Below, one piece after another: positions 40,734 through 49,234 of a stretch of 64,000 nt of DNA. Each line of letters starts with the position of its first letter. The first letter of the stretch is position 1. This DNA is from Avena insularis (lineage: Eukaryota; Streptophyta; Magnoliopsida; Poales; Poaceae). The position numbers and the translations under genes were made by a program. The stretch lies in assembly GCA_023614405.1 (NCBI GenBank), contig CM042686.1, positions 348,386,329 to 348,450,328 on the forward strand. Direction: 5' to 3'. The notes under the pieces were generated by a model that had not been told where the DNA came from, ran no database searches, and was given only the letters and a program-made list of their open reading frames with translations.

Positions 40734-41600
40734 GAAAGCGCGCTCATCGGGTTCCTCCGTGAGAACCGCGACATCTTCGCATGGAAGCCATCTGACATGC
40801 TAGGTGTCCCGAGGGAACTCGCTGAGCACAAACTCAACGCCGACCCCAAAGTGCGACCAGTAAAGCAGTCGCTACGGCCCTTCAATGAAGAGCACCGTCG
40901 AGCCATCACCGAAGAAGTTCAGCGCCTGCTAGCCGCAGGCTTCATCCGGCCAATCAAGTACTCCAAGTGGCTGGCAAACCCAGTCTTGGTTCTAAAAAAG
41001 AACAACACATGGAGAATGTGCATTGACTACACCAACCTCAACAGCGCCTGCCCGAAGGAGGAGTTCGTCCTACCGCGCATCGATCAGATCATCGACTAGA
41101 CTGCGTGATCGGAGTCGCTGTGCTTTCTCGACGCTTACTCTAGTTATAACCAGATCAAGATGGTGGTCGAGGACGAGGGGAAGGCGACGTTCATTACGCC
41201 ATTCGGCGCATTCTTCTACATGGCCATGACGTTCGGCCTCAAGAACGCAGGCGCCACATACCAGAGGTGCATGCAGGAGTGTCTTGTGAGCCAAATTGGC
41301 CGCAAAATTCACGTCTATATCGACGACGTGGTGGTAAAATCCACCCGCCAGGACGACCTGCTCGCCGACCTAGCCGAAACCTTCGCAAACTTGCGGAGGT
41401 ACAACATCAAGCTAAACCCCAGAAAATGCACCTTCGGCGTCCCCACCGGACAACTCTTGGGTTATGTAGTCTCCAGGCGAGGCATCGAAGCCAACCCCAC
41501 CAAGATCAACACCATCGCGCGACTCGGGAAACCCGAGTGCCTGCGCGACATCCAGAAGTTGGCAGGGCGAGTCGCGGCCCTCAGTCGCTTCATCCCCCGA
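40734..41600 (+). pseudogene. pol: Reverse transcriptase domain of pol
   Basis: This is an RNA-dependent DNA polymerase. The N-terminal pieces FIRPIKYSKWLANPVLV and RMCIDYTNLNSACPKE are seen at 40940-41060. The first catalytic Asp is in FLDAYSSYNQIKM (about 41127-41165). FITPFGAFFYMAMTFGLKNA follows, and the catalytic pair is in YIDDVVVKS with Asp codons at 41322 and 41325. Thumb-like residues continue to about 41600. Two nonsense codons nine bases apart (TAG 41097, TAG-linked TGA 41106) cut the palm just before the first catalytic Asp, and TAG 40731 precedes the domain, so no full enzyme can be made. Sequence style (GLKNAGATYQRCM) is that of the Tat branch. Confidence 0.92.
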
Positions 41601-42130
41601 CTAGGCGCGAAGGCAATGCCCCTCTACCGCCTGATGCGCAAGAACCCCACGTTCCAATGGGACGCGAAGGCCGATGACGCACTCAAAGCGCTCAAAGAAG
41701 TGTTACTCGTGGCACCACTACTTGCCACGGCACTCGACAAAGAGCCAATGCTCATTTACGTCGCGGCCTCTACTCGAGTCGTCAGCGCCGTGATGGTCGT
41801 CGAACGACCGGAAGAGGGCAAGGAGTGCCCCATACAGCACCCCGTCTACTACATCAGCGAAGTCCTAACAGACTCACGACAACGCTACCCGCAATACCAA
41901 AAACTGGTGTACGCGGTATTCCGAGCACAGCGCCGACTCCCACACTACTTCCAGGAGCACCCAATTACGGTGGTCTCCTCCGTGCCCTTGCAGGACATAA
42001 TACGCAATCGCGAGGCTACCGGGCGAGTCGCCAAGTGGGCCGTCGAAATCGGCGTCCACAACATCAAATACGAGCCCCGCAAAGCGATCAAGTCACAAGC
42101 CCTGGCTGATTTCCTTGCAGACTGGGAAGA
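41601..42130 (+). pseudogene. pol: Gypsy-type RNase H domain of pol (degenerate)
   Basis: This is the RNase H that normally follows the reverse transcriptase. It is visible from FQWDAKADDALKALKE through PMLIYVAASTRVVSAVM (about 41745-41800), HPVYYISEVL and the conserved IKYEPRKAIKSQALADFLADW end (about 42065-42125). The first catalytic Asp of active RNase H enzymes would lie in the first strand, but this copy reads YVAAS there. Loss of that residue is common in the Tat lineage, where a second RNase H is thought to supply the activity. No stop codon lies in this part. Confidence 0.85.
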
Positions 42131-42164
42131 AGCACAGCAGCCAGAGAAGCTCCCGTACCTCCAC

Positions 42165-42812
42165 TGCTGGTCGCTCCATTTTGACGGCTCCAAGAACGCC
42201 GACGGCGCAGGGGCTGGAGTCATCCTGACCTCTCCCAAAGGAGACAAGCTCCGCTACATGCTCCACCTCAACTTCAAGCCTTGCACCAACAACATGGCAG
42301 AATATGAGGCCCTCCTTCACGGCATGAGAGCCGCTAAGGAGATGAACGTCAACCGCCTACGATGCTATGGCGACTTCGACCTAGTCGCCGGCCAAGTCGC
42401 CGGGATGTGCGACGCCGTCTCCCCAACAATGATCGCGTACCGCCAAGCTGTCGACCAATTGGGGGGACACTTCGACGGCTACCCCATCGAGTGGATCGAC
42501 AGGCGCAAAAACGAGGAGGCAGACGCCCTCTCCCGCATCGGATCGAACCGACAAGTGCCACCAGTAGGCGTCTTCCTCGACATCATCCACAAACCATCGG
42601 TCAGCCTACCAAAAGAGATCAACGTCGGGATCCCACTGCAACCAGAACCGGCCTTAGTCACCATGGTTGTGGAACCTAGCGACTGGACAACACCATACGT
42701 CGTCTTCCTGGAACACAAACTCCTACCGAGCAATGAGACAGAGGCGCGAATGATCGTGCGCCCGGCAAATCCTTCGTCATCATCAACAGCGAGCTCCACA
42801 AACACAGGGTGA
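42165..42812 (+). pseudogene. pol: Second RNase H (aRNH) domain of pol
   Basis: This is a further RNase H of the archaeal-like type. Candidate catalytic residues are all present: Asp in FDGSKNADG (codon at 42183), Glu in NNMAEYEALLHG (about 42290-42320), Asp in YGDFDLVAGQ (about 42365) and the late Asp in NEEADALSRIG (about 42510-42545). Plant families usually show GDSxLV at the third site, so GDFDLV is a variant. Two successive RNase H domains, the first without its catalytic Asp, are a signature of Tat-lineage elements. The frame ends at TGA 42810 because of a one-base shift near 42763, beyond which integrase is read in another frame. Confidence 0.88.
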
Positions 42813-43927
42813 CCGGCGTGTTCCAGCGCTGCATACAGCCAGAAGAAGGCCGCAAGATCCTCCAGGACATTCACGCTGGAGACTGCGGCCATCACGCCGG
42901 CGCCAAGTCGCTTGTCGCTAAGGCTATGCGGCACGGTTTCTACTGGCTCACCGCACATGCCGACGCCACCAACGTCGTCCAATGATGCGTCGGGTGCCAG
43001 AAGTACGCCAACCAGACGCACCTCCCTGGCTCGACACTCAAGACCATCCCCATCACGTGGCCATTCGCCGTATGGGGCATGGACATGGTAGGCCCGTTCA
43101 AAAAGGCCCCGTCTGGCTTCACTCACCTCCTGGTCGCAGTCGACAAGTTCACCAAATGGGTCAAGGCCAAGCCGATAAAAAAGTGCGACGGCAAGACGGC
43201 CACCAAGTTCCTACGCGAACTCATCTACCGGTACGGCTACCCGCACGACATCATAACAGACAACGGCACCAACTTTGCCAAGGGGGCCATGGCGGAATTC
43301 TGTGAAGAACATGCCATCCGACTCGACCTCGCATCAGTCCCTCACCCGGAGTCAAATGGACAAGCAGAACACGCCAACTAGAGCATCCTCCATGGGCTCA
43401 AGCCGCGACTCTAGGTGCCCCTCGAGCGCACCCCAGGATGCTGGGTCGACGAGCTCCCCTCTGTGATATGGGGGATTCGCACCTCCGTCAACCGCTCAAC
43501 CGGGTTCACGCCCTTCTTCATGGTGTATGGCGCCGAGGCCGTAATGCCAACCGACCTGGAGCATGACTCACCTCGAGTCACCAACTACGTCGAGGCGGCC
43601 AACGAGGTTGCCTGCCAAGACAACATCGATCAACTCGACGAGGCATGCGACCTGGCTCGCTCGTGCACCACCGTATACCAGCAAGGACTCCGCCGCTACC
43701 ACAGCCGCCGAGTGCGAACTCGCACCTTCCAGGATGGCGACCTGGTCCTACGACTAGCCCAAGACAAGAAGGGCATGCACAAACTCTTCCCCCCATGGGA
43801 GGGTCCGTTCGCCATAGGCCGAGTCCTTGGCAATGATGCCTACTACCTCATCGAGATACGGGGTGACGGCCAACTAGAGGTCGGGAGGCCATGGAATGTA
43901 AACCTCCTCAAAAAGTTCTATACTTAG
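42764..43927 (+). pseudogene. pol: Integrase domain of pol
   Basis: Integrase inserts the cDNA into host DNA. The zinc-binding HHCC part begins at the His codon 42872 (HAGDCGHH) and ends with C-x2-C at 42986-42997. The catalytic core has Asp at 43082 (WGMDMVGPF), Asp at 43259 (TDNGTNF) and Glu at 43367 (ESNGQAE). The D-E spacing of 35 residues is the canonical one. The C-terminus (HKLFPPWEGPF, then RPWNVNLLKKFYT) ends at the natural TAG 43925. No chromodomain is seen, as expected outside the chromoviruses. Nonsense codons at 42983, 43379 and 43412 kill the protein. The context of 42983 suggests CGA to TGA, that of 43412 CAG to TAG. Confidence 0.9.
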
Positions 43928-44593
43928 AACCTCACATTGTACTCCATCGGAATATATAATAAAATTCATCCGGATCACACAAATGTCCACTCGCCATATT
44001 CTTGTGCCACTCGCACTCGTACATACCAGCAATACGTTACTTACGGAAGTCAACCTCTGGTCGAGCGACCGGCACGGCTAAGTAGTGCGGCACAAGGGCA
44101 CCGGAAATATTCGGGACTTGGGTCGTCCATGAAAACACCAACCTGGAGCTGCCATTGGAGTCGCCTAGCCTGACTGGCCCACCGGGCCAAGACAACCGGT
44201 ACACGCTTCTCATAGCGACCTGTCCCTCCCACCCTCGTGCAAAGCGACTCGAACGATTAAGTACCACGCACGAGGACTCCGCAAAACGGGAACCACCACG
44301 CGGCTCGGGAACACACCAAGTAAGAGAGCTGCCTAGGACTCACCAAGCGACTGGCTCTCCGGGCCAGGGGAGGAGACGCGTTACAGAAACGCACTCACAA
44401 CCTGCAACAGGAGCATGGCCAATGTGGTCGGGCACCACGCTCGGGGACTCGCCTATAATTCAGTCCTACTCGCGCTCGGGGACTCGCCACTTAGAAGACA
44501 CAAGGGATAAAAACAATGCATAAACAAAACAACACACAAAAGTATACAATCGAGTTATACCCCATTAAAGGGCGGACGCGCTCGGGGACTCGC
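43928..44593. other. Spacer between pol and the antisense gene
   Basis: The 666-bp spacer has no coding signal. It contains a plus-strand AATAAA near 43957, a possible polyadenylation signal just after pol. It also has three exact copies of CTCGGGGACT (44440, 44475, 44581), the core of the polypurine tract at 48739. The convergent ends of pol and the antisense gene meet here. Confidence 0.7.
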
Positions 44594-47500
44594 TCAATCA
44601 AAAACAAACACACCACACATTCCTAGTCGCAATACGAGTCGATTGACTCCCCTTGGCATATATTGCAAAAAAATTACAGCATTCGCCACTTGGCATACAT
44701 CACATTGTTTATTCCACAGGCCCTGATGAAGAAGCAACGCCACCCCCTTGACGCGAACAAAAGGCTGCCACGGGTTCATCGGGTACGTCGTCAGCGACTT
44801 CGACAACGACGACCGGAAGGGCTGCTCCGACTTCATGTCGTGATGCTCCGGCTCGGGGTCGCCAGGCGCCAACACCGTCTCCTGGTACCGCAGCAGATCC
44901 CCCATCGCCAAGACCCGATCGGCGTAAGGGGCGGCCTTCACGGTCAACTTCAGCACCTCTGACATCTCCACCATGCCGGTCGTCGATTGGTAGCCACTCG
45001 TCACATTGTCAAGGTCGAAGTCGTCGGGGAAGTGGGCGAGACCTAAGCTCAACAGTGTGGTGGCCCCGTGCCTGAACGCTAAGCGCATCATCCACTCCAC
45101 GACGGCAGGCACCTCCTCCAGATAGCGCCACACCTCGGTAAGCCCCCCAGGAATAACTTCGGTGGGGGACATGCCCTGAAGAGCCGCTTGGACGCACAAC
45201 ACCGAGGCCGTGGCCGCGTTCACCACGGTAGTCACGCACTGCAAGGCATTGTAAGTTTGCACCACCGGATCGCTTTGGCCTACCACAGCTCCAAAGTCAG
45301 GTGTCAGTGAAACTATGAAACCCCCAAATCGGGGACTCGACAAACGGGTCAGGCAAAGACAGAGACTCACCAAGGAGTTTGCGGCAGTTCTCCGTGACGT
45401 GCTTCTCCAAGGCGGTTTGCTCGTTGTGCAGCCCCACGGTGATGGAATCCGTGGCTTTGCATTCTTCCTCAGCCACAGCGACGGCAGCCTTCGCTCGCTA
45501 CTCCAAAGAAATTGAGGCCGCTTTCGCCTCCTCCAAGTCCTGGACCAGGGAGGCTATTCGTCCATTTGCCGCGTCCAGCTCGACGACTGGAACATACCCC
45601 TCATGGGCCTTGGAAACCTCAGCCGGGAAACCATCTACAAGAGAAACCATCAGCGTAGGGTACACGACTAGCTCACACCCGACAGAGGAAAAGAAAGACA
45701 AACAGATACTCACCAATAGTTTCCTGAAGCCACTGGTTCGCCTCTTGTGCTTTGTGCAAGTCACGCTCCAAGCACTCTCTCGCGGCCTGCCAATCAGTCG
45801 ACTCCCTTTGCAATCCCTACAAACAAACAACTCGCCTCAGCATTTGACAAAACAAAACCCAGTTCCTAGCTGCTGAAATTCAGCGATCAGGAACTCGGGG
45901 ACTGGAGAAGGAAAAAGAAACCCAATTCCTAGCTACCGAAATTTAGCGACTAGGATTTCAGGGAATGGAGATGGAGAAAGAAACTCAATTCCTAGCCGCC
46001 GAAATTTAGCGACTAGGAATTCCAGGACTGGAGAGGAGCAATAGGATCAGTTCCCAGCCGCTGAAATTCAGCGACTAGGAACTCGGGGACTGGACATACC
46101 TGAATAGCAGCGCCGCGCATCCTGTGAAGTTCTCCGGCGTCAGTCGACGGGATCGTGAAGGAAGTGCGCCTGCGACGGGACCCAATGTCCGCATCCACGA
46201 TCTCTGGACTCTGCGGAGACTGGGTGTCCGCCACACCTAGAAACCCCCTCGCCATGAAGCGCGGGAACGTCGCCGACGCTCTAGCGGGGACACTGGTTGT
46301 CAGGACCGGTGCTTCCGGCACGGACGCAGCCAAGACTGGTTCTGATCGCATCGCCACCACCTCTTCGGTGACTGAAGCAGCATCTGGCTCTGCGGCGCTA
46401 TCCTTGGCCACGACGTCGTCGGCACCCCCCTTCTTCTTCTTCGCGACTTCTGCGGTCACCACATCTCCGATAGCCTTTCTCTTTTTGGGGAGGTCGCCCT
46501 CTCCCGTGGGGGCGGCCGGCGGAATCTTAGCCACCGAAGGACGGCCAATCTTCTTGGCCCCCGACCTGCACGAGTTCCCTCAATCAACATAACGACAATA
46601 CAAAAGGAGCAAGGCAAATCAGGATGAAGGAGCAGTACTCACTTAGCGACCGGAAGGATGCGAAGCCCGGTGCTGATGTGGGCAGGCTTGTCCAACTCGG
46701 GACCCAACTTGCGGGTGAGCCCCCTCTCGAAGACGTCTGAAGCCCACGAAACCGCGGGCTTCCTTGACGATGAAGCCGCAGTCGCCGGGATCTCCGGCTC
46801 CAACGCGGCCGCCCTTGACGGCTGCGGCGACTTGGACGTCATCGCCTCAGCCGCTTCTTGGCTTGGAACCCCCGAGGCCGTCGGCGCAATCGCCGCCAGG
46901 GGAACCTCTACCACTACCTCCGTGTCCTCGCCCTCCAACCCCTTTGTTGGGACTGCATCCTTTGGAGCCTTGTGCGAGACTTCGGGGGAACCCTCATCAT
47001 CGGAGTCGTCATCCGACTCAAACACCACCGCCAATTTGGACGGCGACGTGGGCTTCTTCGTTGGCGACTTGGGCTTGCGCCCGGGCTTCGACGGCGTAGC
47101 AGTACGTCGGGATGTGTGCTCCTACGTGACCTCGTTGCCCCCGTCGTGTTCGTCCAGGCTATGGCTCGCCTCGAACTCACGTTGTTTCTGCATGCGGGTC
47201 TTGCGAGCCACATGCGCTGGGGGAGGAACCTCTTCCTCCTCCCCGTCGCTGTCGGAAGAATCTCCCTCGGAGTCTTCCTCCAGTTCCCGGGGAACCTCTT
47301 CATCGAGCGGAGGGAGCCAGCCCTCCAACACCTGAAAAAGCTGAGAACCACCACGAGTAAAACACCAAACACGGAGACTAAGGACTGAAGTACGGACATA
47401 GTGACTGGGAAGAGAACTTACTGTGGGGCTTCATTCTTCACAGTAGTGTATGGGGCCACGCTGGTGAACTCGACATCGGTGATCTTCTTCAGGGTGGCCT

Positions 47501-48283
47501 TGTAGTCCTCGGCCTCTCATGATTCCTTGCTGGTTCGGGATGGATCATGCTTCTCGCCGTACTCGTACATCCAGTGCGGCCGAGCCGCCAGCGGAACCAG
47601 GCGCCGCCCGAGCCATTAGTTGTAGAGGTTGATCGGAATCAAACCCTGGTCCTTCAGCTTCTGGATCTGGTCCATCATTTCTGTGACGGCCCTCCGCTGA
47701 TCTTCGGGAAGCTTCTTCGATGCCAACCAGCAAGGCTCGCTCCTCTCGGCGACGAATTCGGGAAGAGCCACCTCGCTGGAGGGAGTGGCCTCTTTGACAT
47801 AGAACCAGCTCTTCTTCCACTTGCTGGCGGCCTTCTTCGGCAGGAGGAGCTTGACGAAGTTGGCCTTGGGCTTCAGCTGGAATGTGACGCCTCCTGCGGC
47901 CAACATCAAGCCACCGGACGCCTCGCGCCCGATGTGGCCGTGGAAGAGTTCTAGCCATAGCGGGAAATACGGCCTACAGCCGAGGTAGCATTCGCAGAAG
48001 GCGACGAAGATCGCCAGCTGCTCGATGCTATGCGGACCAAAATCCGATGGCTTGATCGCATAGTACGCGCAGAAGCGATGGAAGAAGAGTGAGGTAGGGA
48101 ATCCCAGACCCCTCTCAAGATGACTGGGGAAGCAGATGAACTCACCAGGTCGCGGCTTTGGCTCGGTCTCGGAGGAGGGCGGAACCCGCTAGTTCCCCTT
48201 GCGGAGTACTCCGGCGTCCTCGAAAGATTTAAGTTGGGCTATGGTACACTTGGATTTCCCCCATGGGCCTTTGGAGGCGCCAT
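44594..48283 (-). pseudogene. Antisense six-exon gene of the Tat element (Transposase_28-like)
   Basis: On the minus strand a spliced gene can be traced: exons 48283-47422, 47331-46643, 46565-46100, 45816-45714, 45634-45371 and 45279-44594. Introns are 90, 77, 283, 79 and 91 bp with GT...AG ends (GTGAGT donors at introns 2, 4 and 5, GTATGT at 3). Reading phase is kept across introns 2-5. The exon 1 donor reads CCACAGTAAGT, apparently one G short of CAG/GTAAGT. Exon 1 resembles the putative gypsy-type transposon family (Transposase_28), for example CECYLGCRPYFPLW near 47955-48000 and KSWFYVKEA near 47780-47805. Exon 2 has an acidic run (EEDSEGDSSDSDGEEEEV). Exon 3 has basic PKKRK and KKKK, possible nuclear signals. 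Exons 4-5 look coiled-coil. Breaks: the ATG at 48283 is one base out of frame with the rest, stops occur in exon 1 (three), exon 2 (near 47117) and exon 5 (near 45499). The function is unknown. Antisense extra genes between pol and the 3' LTR are known in Tat elements. Confidence 0.82.
45861..46097. repeat. 63-bp minisatellite in intron 3 of the antisense gene
   Basis: Four tandem copies start at about 45863, 45926, 45989 and 46051 (steps 63, 63, 62). Each carries TTCCTAG near its left side and CTAGGAA or a variant about 25 bp later, so each unit can form a hairpin. Copies 1 and 4 also contain CTCGGGGACT. The array makes intron 3 (283 bp) much longer than the other introns (77-91 bp). Confidence 0.85.
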
Positions 48284-48738
48284 CGGGTAGGATGTGGAAT
48301 CGCACGATGCGGAAAGGACAAGACGAAAGAATGTAGGCAGGGAGATTGGAGACAGGAAGATTGAATGAGGAAGAATGAAGAATGCGAAGAAGGTCTGCAG
48401 AGCTGAACCATCACTCCCCTTATATGGGAACGCCACCCGCCAAAATCGGGATAGCTGTTACTCACGGTAATTGCGCCGAAGTTACCGTTGGAAATTCCAA
48501 CGGATAGTTTGACCAGATTTGACGGTCCAACTCCTTTATTTCACCCGCTACCCGCCAGTCTTTTCCACTCGCGAAGACGACGACTTGGCAGCAATAACGT
48601 TCATTGGGATGGCAAATGGAAACATGGGGAAATTCTCCTTGGTTCTAATGGAGTCCATCGTCGACTCGACTGGACGCCCAAATTGGGCTCGCCTACTCCG
48701 AACGCCAATAGGACGTCTGCGCCTGCATCAAGGATGGC
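48284..48738. other. Region between the antisense gene and the polypurine tract
   Basis: The 455-bp region holds the presumed promoter and leader of the antisense gene (about 48284-48430), then 300 bp without coding signal leading to the PPT. I see no further element in it. Confidence 0.6.
48419..48428 (-). promoter_or_regulatory. TATA-like box for the antisense gene
   Basis: On the minus strand the sequence reads CCCATATAAGGGG about 140 bp upstream of the ATG at 48283. A start about 30 bp downstream would give a leader of roughly 105 nt rich in CTTCNTTC. It lies outside the LTR, about 320 bp inside it, so it would be a promoter separate from the LTR promoter. Activity is inferred. Confidence 0.5.
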
Positions 48739-48750
48739 CTCGGGGACTAC
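48739..48750 (+). other. Polypurine tract of the Tat element
   Basis: CTCGGGGACTAC abuts the LTR start TGATGGGG. A GGGG-containing tract ending ACTAC directly before TG is the usual form in grass Tat-lineage elements. Confidence 0.75.
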
Positions 48751-49234
48751 TGATGGGGATATGCCGAAGGGGGTATGCCCAACAGGACGTTCATGAAAGT
48801 GCGCCCAAAGACTGAAGGCGCTGGACTACGAAGGAAGGAAAGGCCCAGCGACTAGCGACTGGAGGCCCAGGAGCGTAATAGAAGCCCAGGCGGATTAGGT
48901 CAAAACCTCCGGATCCTTATCTTGTTCGGTTGTAACTTGTAAACCCTAGCGAGGTGCCTCATATATAAACCTCCCTAGGGTATCTTAGAGACTTACGTTC
49001 CATCATACACCCCCTCAAGCGACTCGTAGCCTAGTCGCCGAGCTCGCCACCCCTGTAACTCGCTCTCCAATATTCTAATCTAGCAGGAGTAGGTCTTTAC
49101 CCTCCGGGGGGCCTACCCTGGGTAAACCCATGTGCATCCGGCCCCATCTCGCACCGCAGATGGCCGCCAACTCTTCCTCACGAAACACTCAATCACTGCC
49201 AGTGGCAGCGACTGCCGTGGCCATTTCCATGACA
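48751..49234 (+). repeat. 3' LTR of the Tat element (484 bp)
   Basis: The LTR starts TGATGGGGATATGCC right after the PPT and ends CATGACA, after which satellite resumes with GTTTGTGAG. It contains a TATA box (TATATAAA, 48962-48969) and the CCTGGGTAAA ... ATCCGGCCCC segment that I recall from the 3' part of related grass LTRs, which is why I place the end at 49234. There is no second copy in the window to confirm the borders. An alternative end near 49131 would leave a short open stretch from the ATG at 49160 as gag leader; I consider that less likely because no primer binding site follows. Confidence 0.72.
48962..48969 (+). promoter_or_regulatory. TATA box of the Tat-element LTR
   Basis: TATATAAA lies 211 bp into the LTR, in the context CTCATATATAAACC. 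This is the usual place for the U3 promoter. In the surviving 3' LTR it points into the right-hand satellite block. Confidence 0.7.

Larger units (their letters stand above)
38217..49234 (+). mobile_element. Tat-type Ty3/gypsy retrotransposon lacking its 5' LTR, 11.0 kb
   Basis: Order on the plus strand: gag, protease, reverse transcriptase, RNase H, a second RNase H, integrase, a non-coding spacer, an antisense multi-exon gene, PPT and 3' LTR. Reverse transcriptase before integrase places it in Ty3/gypsy. The duplicated RNase H and the long 3' region with an antisense gene place it in the Tat lineage. There is no LTR at the left: satellite passes straight into the gag leader at 38216/38217. 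No target duplication can be recognised; the right flank is GTTTG, the left flank ends ATGACTC. At least 14 nonsense codons and several frameshifts mean it is a dead copy. It is distinctly GC-rich compared with the surrounding AT-biased satellite. Confidence 0.93.

Noticed and set aside
46658..47388. Plus-strand frames of 225 and 176 codons opposite the antisense gene
   Set aside because: They are shadows of minus-strand exon 2 in GC-rich sequence. Splice sites, phase continuity and domain resemblance all support the minus strand.
49160..49234. ATG with 25 open codons at the end of the Tat block, as the N-terminus of a second gag
   Set aside because: No primer binding site precedes it, and the segment continues features I associate with the 3' part of grass Tat LTRs and ends in ACA. 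It is kept only as an alternative in the one-LTR finding.
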